Source: Cytophagales bacterium
Lineage (GTDB): Bacteria; Bacteroidota; Bacteroidia; Cytophagales; CCMP332
Direction of reading: 5' to 3'
Assembly: GCA_028279065.1 (NCBI GenBank)
Contig: JANQSY010000110.1
Span: 16,929-80,928, forward strand
Length of the DNA: 64,000 bases
The position numbers were made by a program, and so were the translations under genes. Below are positions 27,836 to 39,100 of this stretch, in pieces. Each line of letters begins with the position of its first letter. Position 1 is the first letter of the stretch. The notes beneath the pieces are model-generated. The model was not told where the DNA came from and ran no database searches. It was given only the letters and a program-made list of their open reading frames with translations.

Positions 27836-28726
27836 CTATGAAAGCACCGAGTTAAGATAATCAAAGAATTCTCTGGATAGATAAGCAAGGGGACTATACG
27901 GAATGAGGATCTCCTTTTCTATCCGGATGGAAACCAGAGATCCCCCCTCAATTTTTAAAGTACCGTTCCTTTTTGATTTGATCAGGGCATTTGAATCCAC
28001 CTCAAACGGGGGTGTTTTCCCAAAGGTCCAGTCCCAGGACAAATACTTCTTTTGCTTGACCCTGATCTCGGAGGGATCCAAATTGAGTTGATCGATATTT
28101 GTGCTTTGGGCCTCAAGAAGTTTCCCTATTTCCTCTACGCATTTTTTTTTCAGGTTAGCAGGCAGATTTCCAACTCTCGACCTTACCGAAGAGACCGCCT
28201 TTGAATTGGAAATGATCTGTTCGGTATCTAGAAGGGGGTTCAGGAAATCCAGGTCAGCATCAAATAATAAGGTTCCATGGCTTAAGCATTTTCCGTTCCT
28301 GAGGGTCTGGGCATTCCCACTTATCTTTTTTTCGTTGAAAAATAAACAGCTTCGCTCATCCTCGGTTATCTGAATCCCAAGAGATCCGAAAGCGGATATG
28401 ATCCTTTGATTGTAGTCTTTCATCGGGATCAGGAATTTGCCCGATGCTCTTTCGACAAAGCTAAACAGGATATTCCCCGGGCCATGGAAAACCGTGCCTC
28501 CTCCTGATATCCTTCTGAATACCGGGACAGAATTGGTTTTTGCATATTCAAGATCAACCTCTTGCCAGGGATTCTGATTCTTTCCTAACACTACGGCATT
28601 AGGGTTTTCATATAGTAATAGTATTGGATTTGGAAGTTCGACATCCAGCAACAGCTCCTCGAGTGAAAGGTGGAATTCCGGAGGCCGGTTATCTCCAATG
28701 AGATCAAGGATCTTCCAATCAGGCAT
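27836..28726 (-). CDS. lplA: Lipoate--protein ligase
   Basis: 296 residues. N-terminal BPL/LplA-type catalytic domain with VVLGKNQNPWQEVDLEYAK (~46-64), FRRISGGGTVFHGPGNILFSF (the RR-x-SGGG-x-V-F-H block, ~74-94) and KISGNAQTLRNGK (~133, catalytic Lys). The remaining C-terminus (~180-296) fits the accessory domain of LplA. It activates lipoate with ATP and transfers it to lipoyl domains. The start is 1 bp after the yaaA stop, so the two share a transcript. Confidence 0.9.
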   Translation of the reverse strand: MPDWKILDLIGDNRPPEFHLSLEELLLDVELPNPILLLYENPNAVVLGKNQNPWQEVDLEYAKTNSVPVFRRISGGGTVFHGPGNILFSFVERASGKFLIPMKDYNQRIISAFGSLGIQITEDERSCLFFNEKKISGNAQTLRNGKCLSHGTLLFDADLDFLNPLLDTEQIISNSKAVSSVRSRVGNLPANLKKKCVEEIGKLLEAQSTNIDQLNLDPSEIRVKQKKYLSWDWTFGKTPPFEVDSNALIKSKRNGTLKIEGGSLVSIRIEKEILIPYSPLAYLSREFFDYLNSVLS

Positions 28727-28727
28727 T

Positions 28728-29498
28728 TTAATCCTCCCTGGTGAAAACCCAATAGTTTTCGGTACTGATCTCGGGGTTATACGTATAACCCTCAGTATTG
28801 AATTCCTTTAACTCCTCGGCATTTTTGATCCTGTTTTTAACCATAAACGCAGCGGCGTAGCCTCTGGCCTTTTTTCCAAGGAAATTAATGAATTTGTACT
28901 GACCATTTCTGTATTCCTTCATAGAAATCTCTATTACCCTTCCATTAACTTTTTCAGGTTTTACCGCAGCAAAATACTCTTTGGAAGCCAGGTTGACTAA
29001 GGTATCCGAGCCCGTTTCTCTCAGAGCCTCATTGATCTTTTCCGTTACTGAGTCTCCCCAAAAATCATACAGGTTCTTTTTTCTCCCAATTTTGATTTTG
29101 GTGCCCATCTCGAGCCTGTAGGGTTTTATTCTGTCCATGGGCCTTAGCAAGCCATGAAGCCCGGATAGTATCCTAAGATGATCCTGGGCAAATTCATAAT
29201 CATCCTTGTCCCAATCCCAGGGCATCATTCCCTGATAAACATCTCCCCTGAACATCCGGATCGCAGGCCTGGTGCTTTCCGGATCCATTTCCGAAGTCCA
29301 GATTTGATTTCGGCCATAGTTCATCTCTGCCAATGCCCGGCTAATGCCGTGGAGTTTTGCTAGGGTAGGGACCTTTTTCTTTCTCAAGGTTCCCATTATT
29401 TGTTCGGAATCTTTCAGAAAATAAGGTTCGGTTGTTTTAAGCGATGGGATTTCGGATTTTTCATCCAGGTTTTTGGCAGGGGAGATGACGGCGATCAT
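28728..29498 (-). CDS. yaaA: Peroxide stress protein YaaA (DUF328) family
   Basis: 256 residues, normal length. The N-terminus MIAVISPAKNLD and the blocks ALAEMNYGRNQ, FRGDVYQGM, LRILSGLHGLLRPMDRIKPYRLEMGTK (split across residues ~108-134), VNLASKEYF and FMVKNRI are diagnostic. In E. coli YaaA lowers intracellular free iron under peroxide stress and binds DNA. It is divergent from rnd, with 53 bp between them, and is followed by lplA. Confidence 0.93.
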   Translation of the reverse strand: MIAVISPAKNLDEKSEIPSLKTTEPYFLKDSEQIMGTLRKKKVPTLAKLHGISRALAEMNYGRNQIWTSEMDPESTRPAIRMFRGDVYQGMMPWDWDKDDYEFAQDHLRILSGLHGLLRPMDRIKPYRLEMGTKIKIGRKKNLYDFWGDSVTEKINEALRETGSDTLVNLASKEYFAAVKPEKVNGRVIEISMKEYRNGQYKFINFLGKKARGYAAAFMVKNRIKNAEELKEFNTEGYTYNPEISTENYWVFTRED

Positions 29499-29551
29499 TT
29501 TATTGGTATTTTAAAGAGAAACATAAAGAGAACAGTTGGTTCTGATCCATT

Positions 29552-30676
29552 TTGAAGTTTGAATATATCCAGAACAAGGAAGATGTAGAAAAAGCCTTAA
29601 ATGGTCTCCAAAAAAATGAGATTGTAGGTTTGGATCTGGAGTTTGACAATAATTCATTTTCCTATGGGGTCAACCTCTGCCTGGTTCAGATCTCCACGAC
29701 TGATGGGAATATTTATCTGATCGACCCGATTTCTGCAGGGATCAGCAGTACCTTAATGGATTTTTTTGCAAATCAAAAGATCAAAAAAGTAATCCATAGT
29801 GGAAGTGAAGATGTTTTCGTAATAAGGACTTTGGGGGGAGAAATAAAAAATCTTCTTGACACGGAAAAGCTGGCAAAACTTGCGGGAGAGGAAAAACAAG
29901 GTTTATCGGACCTAACACAAAAGTATTTTAATGCCGGAAAAATGAAAGACCTTCAAAGGTCCGACTGGAACCAGAGACCTTTGAGTGAAGAGCTTCTAAA
30001 ATATGCTGCTGCTGATGTCGATCATATTTTGCCACTAGCTGGAGTTTTGGAAGACAGGGTAAAACATATTGGACTCGGGTCCTGGATTACTCCGCTGATG
30101 CGAACATTCGAGGCAGATTTTAATTCTGAGCGAGCTCAAAAATCACTCTGGGTAAAGGGTATGAATGAGCTGTCCAAAGAGGGAAAAATTAACGGCCTTG
30201 TGCTTCTTGCTGTGAGAGAAAAATTCGCTGAAAAGAATAATGTTCCTCCTTATAAGGTTCTCAGGAACCACCAGGTATTGTACCTGAGCGATAGAAAGTT
30301 TGAGAATTTTCAATCCTGGAAAAAGCACAAAGGACATAATTCAACCAGTGGATCGAAGGAATTTTTTGAAGAGTATCACAAGGGGTTGAAGGATCCAAGT
30401 TTCCGTGAAAGAGCAAAAAAGACCCTTGAGGAGAAAAAGCAGAGGAAATTTGTCAAACCTCACATTTTTCAAAAAAGGGTCTCTTTTTTGGAAAGGTTTA
30501 AAAAGCAGCTTGTAAATGAAGGAGGGGATCAGGCCGCCCGGCTGGTTTTAAGCAAGGCAAAGATCAACGATATTGCGGTTAGCGGAAATTTAAGCAGGAT
30601 CGATCCTTTTTTCCTTGAGTTGTGTTATGGTAGTCTTGGGATAAAGGATTCAGATCTGGAGCAAATTTTTCAGTAA
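29552..30676 (+). CDS. rnd: Ribonuclease D
   Basis: 374 residues. Exonuclease domain (~1-190) with VGLDLEFDNNSFSYGVNLCL (Exo I), VIHSGSEDVFVI (Exo II) and LKYAAADVDHILPL (Exo III, Y-x3-D), followed by an HRDC-like helical region (~200-370). It trims the 3' ends of tRNA and other stable RNA. The start is TTG at 29552; the upstream in-frame stop at 29543-29545 leaves only ATT as an alternative. The next gene begins 3 bp after its stop. Confidence 0.9.
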   Translation: MKFEYIQNKEDVEKALNGLQKNEIVGLDLEFDNNSFSYGVNLCLVQISTTDGNIYLIDPISAGISSTLMDFFANQKIKKVIHSGSEDVFVIRTLGGEIKNLLDTEKLAKLAGEEKQGLSDLTQKYFNAGKMKDLQRSDWNQRPLSEELLKYAAADVDHILPLAGVLEDRVKHIGLGSWITPLMRTFEADFNSERAQKSLWVKGMNELSKEGKINGLVLLAVREKFAEKNNVPPYKVLRNHQVLYLSDRKFENFQSWKKHKGHNSTSGSKEFFEEYHKGLKDPSFRERAKKTLEEKKQRKFVKPHIFQKRVSFLERFKKQLVNEGGDQAARLVLSKAKINDIAVSGNLSRIDPFFLELCYGSLGIKDSDLEQIFQ

Positions 30677-30679
30677 ACG

Positions 30680-31468
30680 ATGTGTTTAGTTGCTTTTCAA
30701 ATAAGAAAGGAAGCTGAGGATTATGGCATATTGGTTTGTGCCAATCGGGATGAGTTCTTTAACAGACCAACCCGGGAATTGCATTCCTGGGAAGATGGTG
30801 TCCTCGCCGGAAGGGACCTTGAAGCCGGAGGAACCTGGATGGGCATTGGGCCAGGCGGAAGAGTAGCTTTTCTTACGAATTTCAGGGACCTTAATAACAT
30901 CAGGAAAGATGTCAGATCGAGGGGGGGGCTGGTAGCGGATTTCCTTACAAGTAAGGATCCCTCAGAAAAATATCTTGAAACCATTTCTAAATCCTCAAAG
31001 GAATACAACGGTTTTAATCTGGTGGTGGGATCTAATAATGGTTTTTATTATTTCTCTAATGAGGAAGAGGAGATCAGACAATTGGAAGTGGGGATCTACG
31101 GTCTGAGCAATGGCATTTTGGATGAACCCTGGCCCAAGGTATCTCGAGTTAAAAGGGAGTTTGGTGAATTGGTTATGGGCAACTCTTCTGAGCAGGATTT
31201 TTTCAAGGTGATGAAGAATACGGATACCTATCCGGATGATCAATTACCTAGCACAGGGGCTGATTTGGACCTGGAAAGGGGCCTTTCGGCAATGTTCATC
31301 CGCCTGAAGGGCTATGGTTCAAGGGTGAGCTCCCTTCTGGATTTTAAGACTGAAAACGATTTCAGATTCTGGGAAAGGACCTATGATTTTCCGGGTAACG
31401 AAGTTCAGACGAAGTTCTATTTTTCGGGTTCATCAAAGCTTTTATCCACCACTATTTCTCCCTCATAG
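30680..31468 (+). CDS. NRDE/TANGO2 family protein
   Basis: 262 residues. The N-terminus MCLVAFQ with the Cys at position 2, followed by LVCANRDEFFNRPT (the NRDE motif), WEDGVLAGRDLEAGGTWMGI and VAFLTNFRD, is diagnostic for the family shared by bacteria and eukaryotic TANGO2. The N-terminal Cys suggests an Ntn-hydrolase-like fold. Function is not established in bacteria. Starts 3 bp after rnd, and its last 52 bp overlap the convergent M28 peptidase gene. Confidence 0.92.
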   Translation: MCLVAFQIRKEAEDYGILVCANRDEFFNRPTRELHSWEDGVLAGRDLEAGGTWMGIGPGGRVAFLTNFRDLNNIRKDVRSRGGLVADFLTSKDPSEKYLETISKSSKEYNGFNLVVGSNNGFYYFSNEEEEIRQLEVGIYGLSNGILDEPWPKVSRVKREFGELVMGNSSEQDFFKVMKNTDTYPDDQLPSTGADLDLERGLSAMFIRLKGYGSRVSSLLDFKTENDFRFWERTYDFPGNEVQTKFYFSGSSKLLSTTISPS

Positions 31469-33006
31469 TTGGCGATGGCGAGAAGGGTATTATAAATAAG
31501 CTCGGTCCTTTTGTTATAGATATCAAAATTGATCTTATCAACCGTGTCGGTTGGCTTGTGGTAATCCTCATGTGAACCATTGAAATAAAAGATCACCGGG
31601 ATGTTGTTTTTAGCAAAATTGTAATGATCGCTCCTTTTGTAAAAGTTGTTTGGATCCTGGAAGTTATTAAAGGTGTAGTCAAGGTTTAGGCCACAACATT
31701 CTTGATTGGCTCTTTCACTTATCTCATGGATGGTTGTAGAGAGCATGTCAGACCCGATCAAATAGACGTAGTTACTGTCCTCAATATGTTCCTCGTCCAC
31801 TCTGCCGATCATATCGATATTCAGATTGCAAACTGTATTTTCAAGGGGGATCACAGGGTCTTGGTCGCAATAGTATTTTGAACCCAACAAACCTTTTTCC
31901 TCACCGGTAAAAGCAAGGAACAGAATACTTCTTTTTGGTTTTTCCTCTCCTGAAAATCTGGCAGCAATTTCCTGGGCTATCGAAATGAGAGCCACGGTAC
32001 CGGAACCATCGTCATCCGCCCCGTTGTTAATATCATCTCCGGACCTCCCGATATGATCATAATGAGCAGTAAGCACAACATATTCATCTCTCATTTCCGA
32101 TCCAGGGATTAGGCCAAGGACATTTGATGTAACAACATCTTCAATGGAGTAAACCGTTTCCAATGTTATTGAGTCCATTTCGGTTTGAACGGGTTTTCCA
32201 CCGTCTATGAGTTGTTCTATGGATCTTGAAAAAGACTTGGAATTTACTCCTATGGCTTTTGCCCAAGCTTCAGGATAGGTATACAAGGTCCCATACTTGG
32301 ACTTTTTTCCTTCCATATCCAGATCATTAGGAAGCATATAGGAGCCCCTTTTGGTATATCTTGATAAGCTTTGTCTTCTTGACTCATACTCTTCCTTCGA
32401 AGGCATGATAACTATAACGTCTTCAGCCCCAAGGTTTCGAGCTGCCTTTACTTTTTTATAAACACCGTAACGGGTTCCCCAGGCTGAGTTCTTTTCCTCC
32501 CCGGTTAAAAGGAAATTTCCATCCTTGCTTTTTGGTTCTCCCCAGACCATCACGGCTATTTTTCCTTTTAGGTCTTTTCCATCATAGTCAGAGTACTCTT
32601 TGGTGTCGATCCCGAATCCCACGAATTCTAAGGCAAGTGTTTTTTCGGTAGGATAAAAAATAGAAAAACCATAAACCTCATCCCACCAGCTGATGGATCC
32701 TGAAGTAGCGGAGATATTTATTTTTTCTAGCCTTCCATTTTTCAAGGGAACGTCCTGGAAGTAACTCTTTCCGTAAGAAGTTTGTACAGGAGGTAAGAGA
32801 TTAGACTTCCTAAAAACATTGGAGATATATCTGGCAGCCTTAAGTTGTCCCAATGAGCCAGTGTTTCTCCCTTCAAATTCATCTGATGCGATAATGGAAA
32901 GGTGCTTTTCAAGGTTTTCAATATCATAGGCCATTTGAGAAAATGCGACTTTTCCGGGAAATGGTATTATGTAAAGAATAAAAAGGAGGTAAAAAACAAG
33001 TTTCAT
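31417..33006 (-). CDS. Secreted M28 family zinc peptidase with PA-like insert
   Basis: 529 residues with a signal peptide (1-23, ending AFSQ). A PA-domain-like insert lies at ~105-260 (KGKIAVMVWG). The M28 core shows LTAHYDHIGRSGDDINNGADDDGSG (His and bridging Asp, ~325-350), FLAFTGEEKGLLGS (catalytic and metal Glu), NLNIDMIGRV (metal Asp) and FYFNGSHEDYHKPTDT (metal His). All metal ligands are present, so an active aminopeptidase in the periplasm or outside the cell is likely. No T9SS sorting domain is visible at the end. Confidence 0.92.
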   Translation of the reverse strand: MKLVFYLLFILYIIPFPGKVAFSQMAYDIENLEKHLSIIASDEFEGRNTGSLGQLKAARYISNVFRKSNLLPPVQTSYGKSYFQDVPLKNGRLEKINISATSGSISWWDEVYGFSIFYPTEKTLALEFVGFGIDTKEYSDYDGKDLKGKIAVMVWGEPKSKDGNFLLTGEEKNSAWGTRYGVYKKVKAARNLGAEDVIVIMPSKEEYESRRQSLSRYTKRGSYMLPNDLDMEGKKSKYGTLYTYPEAWAKAIGVNSKSFSRSIEQLIDGGKPVQTEMDSITLETVYSIEDVVTSNVLGLIPGSEMRDEYVVLTAHYDHIGRSGDDINNGADDDGSGTVALISIAQEIAARFSGEEKPKRSILFLAFTGEEKGLLGSKYYCDQDPVIPLENTVCNLNIDMIGRVDEEHIEDSNYVYLIGSDMLSTTIHEISERANQECCGLNLDYTFNNFQDPNNFYKRSDHYNFAKNNIPVIFYFNGSHEDYHKPTDTVDKINFDIYNKRTELIYNTLLAIANYEGEIVVDKSFDEPEK

Positions 33007-33119
33007 ACTTTTTGCGGCCTAGGGTAATTTTTAGGATTTCAAAATTGAAGAAATGGTTTTAATGCGAATCACTTTTTTGATTTTTATCGTATATAAACAT
33101 TACATAGAGCCTAAAGTTC

Positions 33120-33127
33120 TATTTTTG
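33120..33127 (+). promoter_or_regulatory. Putative -7 promoter element of the giant adhesin gene
   Basis: TATTTTTG matches the Bacteroidota -7 consensus TAnnTTTG exactly, 29 bp before the ATG at 33157. No clear -33 TTG lies at the usual distance. The same octamer precedes the tRNA and secA. Confidence 0.45.
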
Positions 33128-33141
33128 GGCCGCTTGCGGCC
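33128..33141 (+). promoter_or_regulatory. GC-rich hairpin in the adhesin leader
   Basis: GGCCGC-TT-GCGGCC, an inverted repeat 15 bp before the ATG. As RNA it folds with a G-CUUG-C tetraloop, known to be unusually stable. It stands out in an AT-rich intergenic region and abuts the -7 element, so it lies at or near the transcript 5' end. No T-run follows. It may control translation start, mRNA stability or protein binding; which is unknown. Confidence 0.45.
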
Positions 33142-33156
33142 TTATGTAACCAATCA

Positions 33157-36100
33157 ATGAATATGTTTCGAGACTTTCTACGAGTTATCGCACTAAGCCT
33201 TGTATGCTTTTTTCTATTTAACCAAAGGGCATCCGCACAATGCTCAAACCTGTCAGGTAGCTTTGTTAATGATCTAAGGGTAGCAAGCCTTTGTGCTCCC
33301 ACTCCTGTAACCTGGAACGTTGAGTTCGAATTCCTTTTTTCTGTTTCAGTTGCGGATACCGATAAGGTATATATTAACATTAGGTGGAATGATCCAGGCA
33401 ATAACCAAGTCACGGTCCAGGCATCCCCGAATGGAAACAGAAGGCGTTTTTCTGTAAGTGAAAGTTTTACCTATCCCGCAACTGGAGGAGATTGTAGTTA
33501 TGAACCTATTGCGTTTGCTTGTTGGGACGCGGATGGGAATGGAATTATTAGTGGAGCAGAAGTTTGCGTAGGATCCAGGATTGAAGCTACACTGTCTTCA
33601 TGGTCTACCGATGATTCAAACGGAGGAACTTTAGCCATAAATCCTGCTCAGGAAGATATTTGTGTGGATGATTCTGCCCTAAATTTTCAATTCCAAGATG
33701 CCACCTTTCCTAATTGTGAAGTCACAGTGGAACCTGATGTTCCCAACCAACAGACCAGATGGGTCCAATTCATTTATGGTACCAACGTAAATCCAGGACC
33801 ATATATTCCTCTGGTGTCTATAGATACCGGGGGTGGAACAGTCCAGATTACGGATGCTGCTGGAGCAATTATTACCACTTTTGCCGGACCGATTATTGAA
33901 ATTCCTGCCCCCGTTCTCGTAGGAGATCTAAATGAACTTACCTATCCAATTTCCTATCCTGGTGGAGTGGCAGCAATAGGTGATGTTTTCGAAATCACCC
34001 TTAGAAACTGGAATATTTGTAACCCTTATGATACGCTTCCGGATGGAAACCCACCAACTGACCCGGTTAACGGAGATTTTCCTGCGATTACCACAGAGGC
34101 AATTTTAAATGTGATTGGACCAACTCCGGCTACAGCTGGTCCTGACCAAGACGTTTGTGGAACTTCAACAAATTTTGCTGCCAATACACCTGGGACTGGC
34201 ACAGGGACCTGGAGTCAACTTACCGGTCCTACGGTTGCCTCAATTACCGATATCAATGACCCGACCTCAAATGTTTCCATTGGTGGTGGTGGAGCGGCTG
34301 TAAAGGTTTACACATTTGAATGGTCCACGGCTTTAGGTGGTTGCGCAACGAGCGTTGATACCGTTCAAATCACTTTTTACCGTGATCCCAATAATCCTAA
34401 TGCGGGACCAGACCAAGACATATGCGGGTTGAGCACTACAATGGCTGCAAACAATATTACTCGAGGTTTTGGGCAATGGGTTCAAACTGGGGGGCCAGTT
34501 GCAAACCCGGGCCTTTCTTCAATTTTTGACAGAAATGCAACGCTCAATGTCTCTACTTCCGGTTATGGGGTATACACCTTTGACTGGACGGCTAACAACC
34601 CACCCTGTGCGCAAAAAACAAACGAAGTAGTTATAACTTTTGAGCAAGACCCAACTACACCAAATGCGGGCCCAGATGACACCACGGTTTGTAATTCTTT
34701 AAACTATACGCTAGCAGGAAATTCAATTGGTGTTGGAACAGGAACCTGGACAAAGGTTTCCGGCCCAGTGGGAGCAGTAACATTCGCCCCCAATGCAAAC
34801 GATCCGACTGCCACTGCCACCTTGCCCACCTACGGTACATTTGTTTTAAGATGGACTGCAACAAACGGAACCATTTGTGCTGACCAAACGGATGATGTTA
34901 CAATTTCTGCATTCCAAACCCCAACGGTTTCGGTAGCTGGAATAGACAGTACGCATTGCGGATTGAACATAAACCTATATGGGAATACACCTACAGTTGG
35001 ACAAGGAATGTGGACCCATGAATCCGGACCCGGACCCGTGGTATTTGTTGATGCCACCGACCCGAATACCTTGGTTACGGTTCCAAATGCAACAGTTTAC
35101 AGGTTTAGATGGACAATTAGCAATGGGAATTGTCCTGATTCTTTTGATGACGTCTTTATTACCTTTGGCCCACCTGCTGATGTTGCAAATGCCGGACCGG
35201 ATGATTCGGTGTGTGCATCAGAACAGATCACTCTTGGAGCAAATGACCCTACTCCGGCACCTTCGTTAGGAACGGGAACTTGGACTATAATCAATGGCCC
35301 CGCAGGATATGTTCTAGGGGCTAACACATTCATTTCAAATGTTAATGATCACAATGCAGTATTAAGTTGGGATACCCTTTCTGCTATCGGAAATGGGCCA
35401 TTCAGCTATACCCTAGTTTGGACAGTAACAAAGGTTTCTTGCCCTACCACCACGGACACAGTAGTTGTCTGGAATTATCCAAAGCCAACATCTGCTGTTG
35501 TCACCGGGTTAAATCCGAGGGTAACTTGCGCTTTAACTCAATCGATTTCCGCAAATCCACTTGCTGAAGGCCATGGACAATGGACACAAGTTTCAGGACC
35601 AGGTATTTCAACATTCGTTGATGATACTCTTGCTACCACCAATGTCACTGTTTCTCAATCAGGGTACTACAGATATAAATGGGAAGTCGTCTCAGGTCCT
35701 TGCTCGCCTCCTTCTAGAGACACATTGGATGTGGATTTCACAAGTCCTACTCCCTCTGCCGCTGGAAATGATACATCTACTTGTGCATTCTTCGACACCC
35801 TAAATGCTAACACTCCTACTGTAGGATCAGGTACCTGGACAGTAGTAGGACAACCTGTTGGTGGTACCTTAAGTTTTGATGATGTTAACAAGCCCAACGC
35901 AAGAACTGACCTTTCTGGAGCTATAGTCTACGGAACTTACACCCTCCGCTGGACAATTACCAATGCCGGTTGTACTGATGAGGTGGATGAAGTTGATATA
36001 ACATTCTTTGAGGACCCTACAGTGCCCAATGCTGGTACAGATATTTTCGTTTGCGCCAACTCCACAAACATGGCAGCAAATGCCATAACTATAGGGACGG

Positions 36101-39100
36101 GTCGTTGGAAACAGGTTTCCGGCCCTGCGAGTATCGTGATTGGCAATGTGAATTTGGAAACCAGTTTAATGACAGCACCTGCATTTTCTGATTCCGCTGT
36201 CTATGAATTGGAATGGGCATCCTTTAACGGGGTTTGTGATACTCTTAGAGATACTGTCCAAGTCACCTTCTATGAGAGTCCAACCAACCCCAATGCCGGT
36301 ACTGACATAGCAGTTTGCGCGACCTCAACCAACCTGGCTGGCAATGCAATAACGGTAGGTATAGGCACCTGGACTCAAGTTTCCGGGCCTCCTACATTAA
36401 CGATCACTTCCCCCAATTCTGAAACCAGTGCGATCAATATTTCAGGATTCACTCTTGACTCTGATACATTCTTAATAGAATGGGCCACAACAAATGGTAA
36501 TTGCCCCGTTGAAAGAGATACTGTTCAGGTTATTTTTCATAATGATCCGACCCCGGCTACAGCGGGAACTGATATTGATATTTGTGCCGATACAGCAATT
36601 CTTTCTGGGAACCCTCCTACAGTAGGTACTGGAACCTGGACTCAGGTATCGGGAACCGGAGCCCTGACCATTGACAATAATACCGACCCAAACACCACGG
36701 TTAGGAATCCTGTTTTTGGCGCAAATGACTCTTCAATCTACCTACTTGAATGGGCAACAAGTAATGGGAATTGTATTGTTTCGAGAGACACTGTTCAGGT
36801 GGTATTCTTCCTTGATCCGGATGTGGCTGATGCAGGCCTTAACGATGCGATCTGTGCTTTAACTTACACCCTTGCGGGAAATTCTCCACCCTATGTGGGT
36901 CGGGGTCTTTGGACTCTCGGAACTGGCCCCGGAACAGCGAGTTTTGTAGACCCAACCGATGAAGGTACGGATGTAACCGTCACTGCCTATGGTTTGTATA
37001 AGTTTTACTGGACCTTGAGCAATGGGCCGTGTCCTTCAAATACTGATTCGGTGTTAATAAGGTTTGATGAATTCCCCTCCAGCGCTTCTGCAGGACTTGA
37101 TGACACGGTCTGTGCATTGACCTATACTCTGGATGGGAATGTTCCTGGAGTTGGAACCGGAGAATGGTCTCTTGTGTCTGGGCCAGGTACTGCAACATTT
37201 GTTGATTCCTCACAAAACAACACCGATGTTACTGTTTCGTCAGTTGGAACATATGAATTTGAATGGAGGATCTCTAATGGAGTTTGTGCGGATTCTACCG
37301 ACAATGTCATAATAATATTTGCTGCATCTGGTGGAAATACAGGAGTAAATGGTGATACTACTCAATGTATTGGTGCAACTAATGAAGTTTATGACGTTCC
37401 CTTTGTTCCTGGAACTACCTACGAGTGGTTGCTTCCTGCAAACGTGGATTCACTTTTTGGAGGAGGAGAATTTGATAATTTCTATGTCCTTGAATTCAAC
37501 ACGGCGGGAACATTTACGATTGGGGTTATTCCGACCAATAATTTTGGATGTTCCTCGGATACCCAAACAACCGATGTAACGGTTTACGATTTCCCAACTA
37601 TAGATGCCGGACCTGATCATGCTATCTGTTCCGGTGATACTGTAGTTCTTGGAGGAGCCCCTACGGCTTCCGGCGGTTCTGGGGTTTTTGGTTATAACTG
37701 GTTTCCAACAAGCGGACTGGATGATGCAACAGCTGCAAATCCAAATGCATTTCCAACATTCGACAGGTCTTACTTTCTGACCGTAACTGATTCTGTTTCA
37801 GGATGTATCACCCAACAGGATACCGCTGTTGTCACAGTCAATTCCAGCCCGTCAAGCCAACTTCTGGTTCTTGATCCTTCCATCTGTGAGGGGGATAGCG
37901 CAAGGCTCTACATCACCTTCCCAACTGGGGTTGGACCGTTTTCCGTAAGCATAAGTACTGGTGCTGATACCCTTGTTTTCCCGAGTGTGAGCAACCCGGA
38001 TACATTGTTGGTTGGTCCTGATTCAACGATCACCTATCAAGTCATAGCGATTTTTGATTCGGCTACTTCTTGTGTAGGATCTACCTTCGTTGGGGCAGCT
38101 ACCGTGAATGTAAGAGCATTACCAACCGCCACTTTAAGCACACTTGACTCTGTGATTTGTGAAGGTGACATAGCAAATCTTAACATATCGGTTTCAGGGC
38201 CTGCTCCTCAGATCTATACCATTGAATATGCCATTAACGGACAAGACACAACTGTATTTAATCTTGTTGGTGGAAGTGGAACCATTCCGGTTGCACCGGA
38301 TAGCACAAGCCTTTACACTCTGATAAGTGTTACGGATAACTTCAGGAGTTGCCAGGTCAACGCTCCATCGATAAGATTTACGGACAGTGTTCTTATTACT
38401 GTTGATTCTCTGCCGAGGGGAATTCTTACTGGTGGGGATACGATTTGCGCCGGTGATTCTGCTGCTTTGGTAGCCAATTTCACTGTGGGTGATGGCCCGT
38501 TTACCCTGGTGATCAACAACCTTGGAACAATTAATAATTATAACAGTGGTGATACGATTTGGGTAACCCCAACGTCTACAACTGTTTATTCGCTTGCTTC
38601 TGTCTCTGATTCAAACTCCTGTGTTGCAACGGGAAGTTTGATCGGGGGATCGGCAACCATTATTGTTAATCCTCTCCCTGTAGCGACATTGCTTGGGACT
38701 TCAACTATTTGTCTGGGAGACACTGCGAATCTTTCTGTTCTTGTTACTGTAGGAACAGGACCATTCACGGTCATCATCGATAACGGTGATACTGTTCTGA
38801 ATTACAACAATTTGGATCCGATCCCTGTTGCTCCGTTGGTCACCACAAGTTATAATCTACTGGAAGTGACGGATACCTTTGGCTGTACTACTTCAGCTCC
38901 ATCCCCAGACCTGACGGGCAATCCATTGGTTACAGTGAATCCACTACCGACCGCCCAGGTTCAGCAGGACGATACCATATGTAATGGTCAGACCACTACC
39001 CTGACTTTCAGTATGACAGGGCAAACGCCTTTCATTGTTACCTTCAGGAACAACACCACAGGGCAGGATAGCACCATCGCAACCGTAGGATCCGCAACTT

